Below are positions 16,369-23,218 of a stretch of 27,813 bases of DNA, piece by piece. Position numbers and translations under genes: made by a program. The DNA is from DSNY01 sp964539745. GTDB lineage: Bacteria > Pseudomonadota > Gammaproteobacteria > Burkholderiales > Burkholderiaceae_F. How positions within the stretch are numbered: the first letter of the stretch is position 1; each line of letters begins with the position of its first letter. Under the pieces are notes generated by a model. The model saw only the letters and a program-made list of their open reading frames with translations, ran no database searches and was not told the DNA's origin. The stretch is from NCBI GenBank assembly GCA_964539745.1, contig CAZIJU010000042.1, positions 1-27,813 of the forward strand, read 5' to 3'.

Positions 16369-16394
16369 AAAAAAGCCCGAGAAATGAAGGCTTT
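16369..16394 (-). terminator. Rho-independent terminator after rlmD
   Basis: On the minus strand AAAGCC (16394-16389) pairs with GGCTTT (16377-16372) around an 11-base loop, and the transcript continues into a U-rich end (16374-16369). It lies 11 bases past the rlmD stop and before ndk, splitting the otherwise continuous gene run. The stem is short and half A-U, so termination may be partial. Confidence 0.7.
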
Positions 16395-16404
16395 GCGCCG
16401 GCGT

Positions 16405-17793
16405 TTAAGCAAGGAATGTTAACACGCGACGGCCTGCGGACGGTCCGCTGGCCCAGTCGCCGGAATCCAGCACGGCGATCGATTCGACGTGCGCCGTATG
16501 CGGAAACATGTTGACCACGCCAGCGGCACGCAGTTTCCAGCCGCCTTCGTGGACCAGCACCGCGCAGTCGCGGGCGAGTGTGGCCGGGTTGCACGAGACG
16601 TAGACGACCCGCGGCGGCTTGCGCTCGGCCGCCACGAGCGCGCGGGCGACTGCGAGCGCGCCTTCGCGCGGCGGATCGATCAGTACGCGATCGATGCGGC
16701 CGAGCGCGGCCTCGCAGCGCCGCCAGTCGTCCGCGGTCCATGCGAACAGATCGCCGGCAGCGAAGTCCGCGCGATCGGCCAGACCGTTGTCTGCGGCGGC
16801 GGTCATGGCCCGCCGCACGAGTGCGGCGCTGCCCTCGATCCCGAGCACGCGCGCGGCACGCGTGGCCAGCGGCAGCGTGAAGTTGCCGAGTCCGCTGAAC
16901 AGATCGAGCACACGATCGTCCGGCCCGGGATCGAGCAGCCGAATGGCGCAGCGGACGAGCACCTCGTTGATCCGGTGATTGACTTGCGTGAAATCGGTCG
17001 GCGCAAACGGCAACGCCACGCCGAACTCCGGAAGCTCGAGCCGCAATGCGCGGGCGGTCGCGGTATCGAGCGGCTGCGCCGAGTCCGGTCCGCCGGGTTG
17101 GAGCCAGAGCGCGACCGCATGCGCTTCGGCGAACCGGCGCAACCGGACCAGATCGTCGTCGGTCGGCGGCAGCAGGACGCGCAGCACGAGCACCACCGCA
17201 TCGCCGGCTGCGGCCAGTTCGATCTGCGGCATCCGCTTCCTCAAGCTGAGCCCGGCGATCAGCTCGCGCAGCGGCACGAGCAGCGCGCCGACGCGCTGCG
17301 GTAGCACGTGACATTCGCGCATGTCCGCCACGTAGCTGCTGGCGCGCTCGTGGAAGCCGACCAGCACGCCCCCCTTCTTCTGGACGTCGCGCACCGCGAG
17401 CCGTGCGCGATGCCGGTAATGCCACGCCGGCCCGACGATCGGCCGCAGGATGCGCTCCGCGCGCAGCCTGCCGATGTGCCACAGGCTGTCTTCGAGCGCG
17501 CGCTGCTTGATCGCGACCTGTGCGCGCGCTTCGACGTGCTGCATCGAGCAGCCGCCGCACGCGCCCGGGTGCAGGCCGAAGTGCGGGCAGCGCGGGGCGA
17601 CGCGCTGGCTACTTTCGCGCAGCACCGCAATCGTGCGCGCGGTCTCGTAACTCGGCTTGGTGCGTATCCGCTCGGCGAGCACGCGTTCGCGCGGCAGCGC
17701 ACCCTCGACGAAGACGACCTTGCCGGCGCGCCGCGCCACGCCGCGCCCTTCGAGGTCGAGCGATTCGACCTCGACGACGAACGTCTCGCTCAT
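16405..17793 (-). CDS. rlmD: 23S rRNA (uracil-5) methyltransferase RlmD
   Basis: A 462-residue SAM-dependent enzyme that methylates U1939 of 23S rRNA. An N-terminal TRAM domain (ETFVVEVESLDLEGRGVARR) is followed by an iron-sulfur site with Cys69, Cys79, Cys82 and Cys161. The spacing in CPHFGLHPGACGGC is four residues longer than in E. coli. The Rossmann domain has DLFSGLGNFTLPLA (SAM binding), IDPPREG and the nucleophile Cys401 in VYVSCNPATLARD. ATG at 17793 is chosen because it starts the TRAM domain; longer reading frames only add unrelated sequence. It starts 4 bases after the exonuclease stop, suggesting a two-gene unit. Confidence 0.95.
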   Translation of the reverse strand: MSETFVVEVESLDLEGRGVARRAGKVVFVEGALPRERVLAERIRTKPSYETARTIAVLRESSQRVAPRCPHFGLHPGACGGCSMQHVEARAQVAIKQRALEDSLWHIGRLRAERILRPIVGPAWHYRHRARLAVRDVQKKGGVLVGFHERASSYVADMRECHVLPQRVGALLVPLRELIAGLSLRKRMPQIELAAAGDAVVLVLRVLLPPTDDDLVRLRRFAEAHAVALWLQPGGPDSAQPLDTATARALRLELPEFGVALPFAPTDFTQVNHRINEVLVRCAIRLLDPGPDDRVLDLFSGLGNFTLPLATRAARVLGIEGSAALVRRAMTAAADNGLADRADFAAGDLFAWTADDWRRCEAALGRIDRVLIDPPREGALAVARALVAAERKPPRVVYVSCNPATLARDCAVLVHEGGWKLRAAGVVNMFPHTAHVESIAVLDSGDWASGPSAGRRVLTFLA

Positions 17794-17797
17794 TCGT

Positions 17798-18574
17798 TCA
17801 GCCCGGCCAGGCGGCAAGGTACTCGCGCCAGTGCGGTGCATCGATCGCGCGCAGCGCGGCGCGCACCGCGGCAATCTCATCGGCGTACGCGGCGGCGCTC
17901 AACACCCCGCGCATCTTCTGGAAGCGGCACCAGACGAGGTAGGTGTTGACGACATCGGTTTCGCAGTAGTCGCGGATGGCGCCGATCCGGCCGTCCTGGT
18001 ACGCCTGCCAGACGCGGCCGCCGTCCAGACCGAGCTTGCCGGCGAAGCCGGCGAGCCGCGCCAACTCGTCCAGCGGCGCATTGGCGCGCGGCTGATACAG
18101 GGCGAGCAGATCCATCAGATCGGTGTGCCGCGCGTGGTATCGACTGATGTAGTTGTTCCACTTGAAGTCGCGGTCATCCTCGCCTTGATCCCAGTAGCGC
18201 GCCGCCGCCACGCCGTGGATCAGCCCGCGGTAGTGCAGCACCGGCAGATCGAAGCCGCCGCCGTTCCAGCTCACCAACTGCGGCGTGTAGCGGTCGATCA
18301 GCCGGAAGAAGTCCTGGATCAGCTTGCCCTCGTCGTCTTCGGGCGTCCCGAGACACCTAACACGAAAGCCGCTGTCGTCGCGAAACGCGCAGCCGATCGC
18401 GACGATTCGCTGCAGGTGCAGCGCGAGGAAGTCGTTGCCGGTGCGCTCGCGCCGCTCGGCGAAGGCACGTTCGGCCACTTCGGCATCGGCAAGCGCCGCC
18501 CACTCCGGCCGCAGCCGGCGCAGCCCGGAGACGTCGGGAACGGTCTCGATGTCGAAGACGAGGGTCGGCGTCAT
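17798..18574 (-). CDS. DEDDy 3'-5' exonuclease (PolB-like)
   Basis: A 258-residue member of the predicted 3'-5' exonuclease family related to the proofreading domain of family B DNA polymerases. The DEDDy residues are visible: Asp8 and Glu10 in VFDIETVP, Asp109 in WNGGGFDLPVL, and Tyr203/Asp207 in YCETD near the C-terminal end. No polymerase domain is attached. The biological substrate of this family in proteobacteria is not established to my knowledge; single-stranded DNA or RNA trimming is a reasonable inference. It sits between rpoS and rlmD. The ATG lies only 6 bases after a TAGAAT element, so the transcript may have almost no leader. Confidence 0.88.
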   Translation of the reverse strand: MTPTLVFDIETVPDVSGLRRLRPEWAALADAEVAERAFAERRERTGNDFLALHLQRIVAIGCAFRDDSGFRVRCLGTPEDDEGKLIQDFFRLIDRYTPQLVSWNGGGFDLPVLHYRGLIHGVAAARYWDQGEDDRDFKWNNYISRYHARHTDLMDLLALYQPRANAPLDELARLAGFAGKLGLDGGRVWQAYQDGRIGAIRDYCETDVVNTYLVWCRFQKMRGVLSAAAYADEIAAVRAALRAIDAPHWREYLAAWPG

Positions 18575-18580
18575 GCGCCG

Positions 18581-18586
18581 ATTCTA
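18581..18586 (-). promoter_or_regulatory. Candidate -10 element giving a near-leaderless exonuclease mRNA
   Basis: TAGAAT on the minus strand (18586-18581) matches 5 of 6 bases of TATAAT and ends 6 bases before the exonuclease ATG. No good -35 element is seen. If used, transcription would begin at or next to the start codon. No ribosome site precedes the ATG, which fits a leaderless message. Low confidence without a mapped start. Confidence 0.35.
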
Positions 18587-18665
18587 TCGGCCACGTCGCG
18601 GAAAGGCGCGCCGACGCACGCACGACGAGCAGCGAGCCGATGCATACTGTCCGCTCGGTGCCTGC

Positions 18666-18686
18666 GAGCGGCGCGCCGGCCCGCTC
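18666..18686 (-). other. Stem-loop overlapping the rpoS stop codon
   Basis: GAGCGG (18666-18671) and CCGCTC (18681-18686) form a perfect 6-bp stem with a 9-base GC-rich loop. It spans most of the rpoS TGA codon (18687-18685) and the bases just after it. No T run follows on the minus strand, so intrinsic termination is not supported; it may protect the 3' end or be fortuitous. The rest of the 110-base gap shows only the -10-like element before the exonuclease. Confidence 0.45.
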
Positions 18687-19707
18687 AGAACAGCGCGCCG
18701 CGCTCGACACCCCGTGCGAGCAACGAGCGCCGCAGGCGCTGCAGCGCTTCCTGCTGGATCTGCCGCACGCGCTCGCGCGTGAGCCCGAGGTCCACAGCGA
18801 GGTCATCGAGCGTCGCCGGCTCGAGCCCGTTCAGCCCGTAGCGCCGCTCGATGACGGTGCGCTGCTTGTCCGGAAGACGCTCGATCCAGTCGCGTACGAG
18901 CTGCTCGATTTCGCGCGCAAGAGCGACCGTCTCCGGGCTCGCCGCCCCGGTGTCGGCGAGCAGGTCGATCAGCGTGGAGCCGGGGTCGCTTTCCAGCTGC
19001 GTGTCGAGCGAAGCCGGCAACTCCGATAGTCGCAGCACGTCGGCAACCTCGTCGACGCTGCGTCCGACCAGATGCGCGATGTCGTCGATACGCGCTTCCC
19101 GCCGTTCGCCGTTCGCGGCGTGCTCCGCCTCGAGATGGCGTTTGGCGCGCAGCACCTGGTTCAGCTCGCGGACGACGTGCACCGGCAAACGGATCGTGCG
19201 CGCCTGGTTGATGATCGCCCGCTCGATCGACTGGCGGATCCACCAGGTCGCATAGGTCGAAAAGCGGAAGCCGCGCTCGGGCTCGAACTTCTCGATCGCA
19301 TGAATCAGCCCCAGATTGCCCTCCTCGATCAGATCGAGCAGGCTCACGCCCCGGTTGACGTAGTGCTTCGCGATCGAGACGACCAGCCGCAGGTTGTGCT
19401 CGATCATCGCCTGTCGCGCCGCGAAATCGCCGGCGCGTGCCCGCATCGCGTACAGGTATTCCTGCTCCGGCGCCAGCAGCGGCCGCGCGCCGATCGCGTT
19501 CAGGTACCGCTGGACGGCGTCGCCGGCCAGGTCGTCCGCTTCTCGCTCGACCGCGCCCTGCGCTTCGCTGTCGACCGCGCCGTCGTCGGCGGGCAGCGCC
19601 ACCGTTTCGATCGCATCGATGCTCGCGCCCGGCTCCGGCGCCAGCTCGTCACCGGCGCCGTCTTCCGCAGGCCTCGCGTCGAAACCGTTCTTGGTCATGC
19701 CACCCAT
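18685..19707 (-). CDS. rpoS: RNA polymerase sigma factor RpoS (sigma-38)
   Basis: A 340-residue sigma-70-family factor for the stationary-phase and general stress response. Region 1.2 starts at DAVQRYLNAIGARPLL. Region 2 includes NLRLVVSIAKHY, DLIEEGNLGLIHAIEKF and FRFSTYATWWIRQSIERAI. Region 3 starts near RTIRLPVHVVREL. Region 4 has LPDKQRTVIERRYGLNG and the helix-turn-helix TLDDLAVDLGLTRERVRQIQ. Length and the nlpD-rpoS context distinguish it from RpoD and RpoH. ATG at 19707 is preferred because GGAG lies 5 bases upstream; an ATG at 19698 and a GTG farther upstream are alternatives. In E. coli the main rpoS promoter lies inside nlpD; I could not locate one here. Confidence 0.96.
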   Translation of the reverse strand: MGGMTKNGFDARPAEDGAGDELAPEPGASIDAIETVALPADDGAVDSEAQGAVEREADDLAGDAVQRYLNAIGARPLLAPEQEYLYAMRARAGDFAARQAMIEHNLRLVVSIAKHYVNRGVSLLDLIEEGNLGLIHAIEKFEPERGFRFSTYATWWIRQSIERAIINQARTIRLPVHVVRELNQVLRAKRHLEAEHAANGERREARIDDIAHLVGRSVDEVADVLRLSELPASLDTQLESDPGSTLIDLLADTGAASPETVALAREIEQLVRDWIERLPDKQRTVIERRYGLNGLEPATLDDLAVDLGLTRERVRQIQQEALQRLRRSLLARGVERGALF

Positions 19708-19734
19708 CCCGACTCCGATGCGCCACACGACCCG

Positions 19735-19750
19735 GCGCCGCTCGCGGCGC
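19735..19750 (-). other. Stem-loop between nlpD and rpoS
   Basis: A perfect 6-bp stem GCGCCG (19735-19740) / CGGCGC (19745-19750) with a four-base loop lies in the 49-base nlpD-rpoS gap, 27 bases upstream of the rpoS start. No T run follows. E. coli rpoS translation is controlled by leader structure and Hfq-bound small RNAs; whether this stem plays such a part is unknown. Confidence 0.45.
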
Positions 19751-19756
19751 GGACGG

Positions 19757-20677
19757 TCAGGGACGCGGCGGCAGATACTTCAAGGGATCGACCGGCTTGC
19801 CGCGTTGCCGGATCTCGAAGTGCAGTTTCGGTTCGCCCGAATCGGACTGACCCAGCTCCGCGATACGCTGCCCGCGCTTGACCGCCTGTCCCTGCTTCAC
19901 GAGGATCCGACGATTGTGCGCGTACGCCGAGATGAAGTCGTCCGTGTGCTTGATGATGACCAAGTTGCCGTAGCCCCGCAAGCCGCTGCCGCTGTAGACG
20001 ACCTGCCCGTCGCTCGCCGCCACGACCGGATCGCCTTCCTTGCCAGCGATGCCGATGCCTTTGCTGCGCGCTTCGTCGAACGCGGCGATCACGCTGCCGG
20101 CGGCAGGCCACTGCCAAGCGAGGCCAGTATCGATCGCCGCGGCGGGCGGCGGCTTCGTCGCCTCGGCCGACTTCGCCACGGGCGCAACGGACGGCGCAGC
20201 GTTCGCCGCCGGGGGCAACGGCGTGGGCGGCGCGGCGGCCGGCGCCGCGCCGAGCGGACGCGCCTCCACCGCCGCGCTCGGCGAGACCGGAACCGCCGCG
20301 GCGATGGCTGGCGCAGCCGATTCCGCATCGGGTGGCGTCACTCTCAACGCCCGGCCGACGGCGAGCTTCGACGGATCGTCAAGCGCATTCCAGCGTGCGA
20401 TGTCGCGGAAGTCCTGGCCGAAGGCCAGTGCGATGCTGTACAGCGTGTCACCGCGCTGCACGACGTAGGTGCCATCCTTGGCCTCGCGCTGCAGCGGCGC
20501 GACCGTCGCCGTGTCGAGCCCGCGAGCCGCCTCGCTGCGCACACCGCTGCGGTCGGACTTTTCGACGATCGGCGCTTCGCGGACCGACGTGACCGTGCAA
20601 GCGCCGGTGGACAGCGCCAGCAGCGTGATCGCGAGCGCACCGCGGATCGAGGCGCACGAGAGTCGTCCTGTGTTCAT
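19757..20677 (-). CDS. nlpD: NlpD-type lipoprotein with LysM and degenerate LytM domains
   Basis: A 306-residue envelope protein that in E. coli activates the amidase AmiC during daughter-cell separation. The signal peptide is followed by Cys27 in STGAC, a weak lipobox (Thr at -3), so lipidation is likely but not certain. A LysM domain (about 70-113, YVVQRGDTLYSIALAFG) binds peptidoglycan. An Ala/Pro-rich linker leads to an M23/LytM domain (about 195-303) with GYGNLVIIKH, SAYAHN and LHFEIRQRGKPVDPL. The first metal-binding HxxxD is replaced by KGIGIAG, so the domain should be catalytically inactive, as in E. coli NlpD. It starts 3 bases after pcm and precedes rpoS. Confidence 0.93.
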   Translation of the reverse strand: MNTGRLSCASIRGALAITLLALSTGACTVTSVREAPIVEKSDRSGVRSEAARGLDTATVAPLQREAKDGTYVVQRGDTLYSIALAFGQDFRDIARWNALDDPSKLAVGRALRVTPPDAESAAPAIAAAVPVSPSAAVEARPLGAAPAAAPPTPLPPAANAAPSVAPVAKSAEATKPPPAAAIDTGLAWQWPAAGSVIAAFDEARSKGIGIAGKEGDPVVAASDGQVVYSGSGLRGYGNLVIIKHTDDFISAYAHNRRILVKQGQAVKRGQRIAELGQSDSGEPKLHFEIRQRGKPVDPLKYLPPRP

Positions 20678-20680
20678 GTG

Positions 20681-21349
20681 TCAGGCAGTGCCGGATTTCA
20701 ACGGAACGAACCGGACGGCTTCGATCGCGCGGCGCGCGACACGGCCGTCATCGTCTTTGGTGATCAACGTCAACCGCTGTGCCTCGGCGCCGAACGGTGC
20801 GACGATCCGGCCATTCGGCTTGAGTTGTTCGACCCAGGCCGCCGGCACCCGTTCCCCGGCGGCAGCCGCGACCACCGCATCGTACGGCGCCTGCGCGGGA
20901 ACGCCATCGGCCCCGTCGGCGAAGACCAGCCGCAGATGCGCAAGCCGCAACGGACGCAGATTCGCGCGCGCCTTCTCGTGCAGGGGCCGCAAACGCTCCA
21001 CCGAAATCACGCTGCCGAAGATCTGCGCGAGGACGGCCGCCGCGTAGCCGCAACCAGTGCCGATCTCCAGCACCTTCGCCGATTTCGGCGCAGCTACGCC
21101 GTCGAGCACGAGCTCGATCGTTCGCGCGACCGTGTATGGGCGCGACATCGTCTGACCGAGCCCGATCGGCAGCGCGGTGTCCTCGTAGGCGCGGCTCGCA
21201 AGCGCCGGGTCGACGAACAGGTGACGCGGCACCGCCTCCATCGCCGCCAGCACGCGCTCGTCGCGGATGCCGAGTTCGCGCAGGCGCTCGACCATGCGCG
21301 CGCGCACTCGTTCCGACGCAAGTCCGGTGTTGTCGTACCCGCCGCGCAT
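20681..21349 (-). CDS. pcm: Protein-L-isoaspartate O-methyltransferase
   Basis: A 222-residue SAM-dependent enzyme that methylates isoaspartyl residues to start repair of aged proteins. The N-terminal substrate region has PRHLFVDP and LGQTMSRPYTVA. The SAM motif is VLEIGTGCGYAAAVLAQ (about 93-109). Later motifs include DAVVAAAAGERVP and LKPNGRIVAPFG. ATG at 21349 is used because it is 2 bases past the surE stop and fits the family N-terminus; a GTG at 21376 would overlap surE. The surE-pcm-nlpD-rpoS order is the classic stationary-phase cluster of proteobacteria. Confidence 0.96.
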   Translation of the reverse strand: MRGGYDNTGLASERVRARMVERLRELGIRDERVLAAMEAVPRHLFVDPALASRAYEDTALPIGLGQTMSRPYTVARTIELVLDGVAAPKSAKVLEIGTGCGYAAAVLAQIFGSVISVERLRPLHEKARANLRPLRLAHLRLVFADGADGVPAQAPYDAVVAAAAGERVPAAWVEQLKPNGRIVAPFGAEAQRLTLITKDDDGRVARRAIEAVRFVPLKSGTA

Positions 21350-21351
21350 GC

Positions 21352-22104
21352 CTAACGGCGCCCTCGCTGCAGCCACGCCGAGACCAGCGGCAACTGTTCG
21401 TCGTGCGTCAGATCGACCTGAAGCGGCGTCACCGACACGTAGCCGTTGGCGGTCGCGTGAAAATCGGTGCCGGGGCCCGCCTCGCGCGCACTGCCCGCGC
21501 CGCCGACCCAGTAGATGGTTTCGCCCCGCGGGCTCTCGCTGCGAATCACCGGCTCGGCGTGATGCCGTTTGCCCAGACGCGTGCCGACGATGCCGCGGAT
21601 CGCCTCGTAGGGAAGGTTCGGAATGTTGACGTTCAGAAGGAACGGACCCGGGATCGGGTCCGCCACGTAACGGCCGACCACATCGCCGGCGATGCGCGCC
21701 GCGCTGTCGAGATGCGCGTAACCGCGCTCGACCAGTGAAAACGCGATCGACGGAACGCCGAACAGGAATCCCTCCATCGCGCCGGCGACCGTACCCGAGT
21801 AGATCGTGTCGTCGCCCATGTTCTGGCCGTTGTTGATCCCGGACACGACCAGGTCGGGCGGCTGTTCGAGCAATCCGGTCAGCGCGATGTGCACGCAGTC
21901 GGTCGGCGTGCCGTTGATGAAAAGAAACCCGTTGTCGGCCCGATGCACGGTCAACGGCCGGGTCAAAGTCAGCGAGTTGCTGGCGCCGCTGTGGTTCTGC
22001 TCGGGTGCGACGACGGTGACTTCACCGAACGGCCGCATCGCCTCGACGAGTGCCGCAAGGCCGGGAGCGAGATATCCGTCGTCGTTTGAAACAAGGATCC
22101 GCAT
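21352..22104 (-). CDS. surE: 5'/3'-nucleotidase SurE
   Basis: A 250-residue metal-dependent phosphatase that hydrolyses nucleoside monophosphates and is linked to stationary-phase survival. The N-terminal MRILVSNDDGYLAPGL holds the metal-binding Asp8 and Asp9. NHSGASNSLT gives the Ser ligand, and VVSGINNGQNMGDD the Asn ligand. ATG at 22104 gives the canonical N-terminus; longer frames would read into the tRNA-Pro gene. No ribosome site is visible in the 9 bases between the start and a strong upstream hairpin. It follows tRNA-Pro by 56 bases and lies directly before pcm. Confidence 0.97.
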   Translation of the reverse strand: MRILVSNDDGYLAPGLAALVEAMRPFGEVTVVAPEQNHSGASNSLTLTRPLTVHRADNGFLFINGTPTDCVHIALTGLLEQPPDLVVSGINNGQNMGDDTIYSGTVAGAMEGFLFGVPSIAFSLVERGYAHLDSAARIAGDVVGRYVADPIPGPFLLNVNIPNLPYEAIRGIVGTRLGKRHHAEPVIRSESPRGETIYWVGGAGSAREAGPGTDFHATANGYVSVTPLQVDLTHDEQLPLVSAWLQRGRR

Positions 22105-22113
22105 CGACGAAGT

Positions 22114-22144
22114 GGCCGGTTGACCGCGTCGCGGGCAACCGGCC
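22114..22144 (-). other. Long perfect hairpin between tRNA-Pro and surE
   Basis: GGCCGGTTG (22114-22122) and CAACCGGCC (22136-22144) form a perfect 9-bp stem. After one mismatch an inner CCGC (22124-22127) / GCGG (22131-22134) stem closes a 3-base loop. It starts 16 bases after the tRNA 3' end and finishes 9 bases before the surE ATG. No T run follows. It could be a signal for tRNA 3' processing, a barrier to exonucleases entering surE mRNA, or a control on surE initiation. Confidence 0.7.
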
Positions 22145-22160
22145 TGCTCCAGGTGTTCCT

Positions 22161-22239
<79 letters not shown>

Positions 22240-22247
22240 CGGCGCGG

Positions 22248-22253
22248 ATTGTA
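22248..22253 (-). promoter_or_regulatory. Candidate -10 element for tRNA-Pro
   Basis: TACAAT on the minus strand (22253-22248) matches 5 of 6 consensus bases and ends 10 bases before the mature tRNA 5' end, a normal spacing for a short tRNA leader. A clear -35 element is not visible. The rest of the 147-base gap back to the MerR-family stop shows no convincing terminator or gene. Confidence 0.45.
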
Positions 22254-22384
22254 CACGGCACACCTGCGTCGCTGACGGTCGCGTCCCGTTCGAAGCCGGG
22301 TGAACTCGCAGGCGCGCAGCGCGCAGCGAAAGCCGACAGCGGCAATCGATGCGGCGACCCGTAGCCCGGCGCGCTTGCGTACGC

Positions 22385-22765
22385 TCACTCGGGCTTGAGC
22401 AGCGCGCGGATCGCCTCGAGTTCGCTGCGCACGGCAGTCAACGTCAGTTGCGGCGCCGGATCTTCGCCGCCGTTGCCGCGCGATCGAGGGGAGCGGCCGT
22501 TGTCTTCGAGCCGGTTGCGCGCGCCGCTGATGGTGAAGCCCTCCTCGTAGAGCAACTCGCGGATTCGCCGGATCAGCAGCACCTCGTGATGCTGGTAATA
22601 GCGCCGGTTGCCGCGCCGCTTGATCGGCTTGAGTTGCGTGAACTCCTGTTCCCAGTAACGCAGCACGTGCGGCTTGACGCCGCAGAGCTCGCTCACCTCG
22701 CCGATCGTGAAATAGCGCTTTGCCGGAATCGGCGGCAGCGCGTTGTGGGCGTCGGGACGCTGCAT
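22385..22765 (-). CDS. MerR-family transcriptional regulator
   Basis: A 126-residue DNA-binding protein with an N-terminal MerR winged helix-turn-helix (about residues 17-87: YFTIGEVSELCGVKPHVLRYW, then RRGNRRYYQHHEVLLIRRI). A short acidic/basic linker and a C-terminal helix of about 20 residues (VRSELEAIRALLKP), likely a dimer coiled coil, complete it. No C-terminal ligand or metal-binding domain and no cysteine cluster is seen. Homologues follow ihfA in many beta- and gammaproteobacteria, but I know of no established target. The ATG at 22765 has no clear ribosome site and lies 57 bases after ihfA. Confidence 0.88.
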   Translation of the reverse strand: MQRPDAHNALPPIPAKRYFTIGEVSELCGVKPHVLRYWEQEFTQLKPIKRRGNRRYYQHHEVLLIRRIRELLYEEGFTISGARNRLEDNGRSPRSRGNGGEDPAPQLTLTAVRSELEAIRALLKPE

Positions 22766-22781
22766 CGGAGCCGTGCCGTTT

Positions 22782-22799
22782 GCTCGGGGCGATCCGAGC
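22782..22799 (-). other. Stem-loop between ihfA and the MerR-family gene
   Basis: A perfect 6-bp stem GCTCGG (22782-22787) / CCGAGC (22794-22799) with a 6-base loop lies in the 57-base gap, 16 bases before the MerR-family start. No T run follows, so it is not an intrinsic terminator. Confidence 0.45.
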
Positions 22800-22822
22800 G
22801 CGGCGGTGCCGCGCGCGAACGA

Positions 22823-23218
22823 TCAGTGCAAGCCCTGCGCCGCGGCCACCGCCGCCTTCAGTTTCTGGCTGGCGTGAAACGTCACGACGCGCCGCGCGGT
22901 GATGGCGATCTCCTCGCCGGTCTTCGGATTGCGCCCGGGCCGCTGCGGTTTGTCGCGAAGCTGGAAGTTGCCGAACCCGGACAGCTTCACGGACTCGCCC
23001 CGTTCGAGCGCATGCCGGATCTCGTCGAAGAAGCCGTCGACCATGTCCTTCGCCTCGCGCTTGTTCAGGCCGAGCCGTTCGAACAGCGCATCGGCCAGTT
23101 CGGCCTTTGTCATCGTCTTGCCGCCGCGTTCCCGCGCGCTTGCCGGCCGATTCCGTGTCGACGGCAAATCCGGGAACTTGAAGGCGGTCATTTGTTGGTC
23201 GTTCTGCATGACGTTCAT
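22823..23218 (-). CDS. ihfA: Integration host factor subunit alpha
   Basis: A 131-residue DNA-bending protein that pairs with IhfB and shapes promoters, recombination sites and the chromosome. The conserved core starts at MTKAELADALFERLGL (residue 36). It includes ESVKLSGFGNFQLRDK and the DNA-intercalating arm GRNPKTGEEI, and ends with RRVVTFHASQKLK. About 35 extra N-terminal residues precede the E. coli start; such extensions occur in Burkholderiales. ATG at 23218 overlaps the pheT stop as ATGA, which supports the long form, but an ATG at 23113 would give the short form. The pheS-pheT-ihfA order matches E. coli. Confidence 0.95.
   Translation of the reverse strand: MNVMQNDQQMTAFKFPDLPSTRNRPASARERGGKTMTKAELADALFERLGLNKREAKDMVDGFFDEIRHALERGESVKLSGFGNFQLRDKPQRPGRNPKTGEEIAITARRVVTFHASQKLKAAVAAAQGLH

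Noticed and set aside
15842..17560. A 572-codon minus-strand frame that would fuse rlmD-region sequence to ndk
   Set aside because: The first part is rlmD out of frame and the join crosses a terminator; the Ndk family start at 16267 explains the real gene.
19757..20677. Active M23 endopeptidase in NlpD
   Set aside because: The first metal-ligand motif (HxxxD) is absent, so the domain is best read as a non-catalytic amidase activator.
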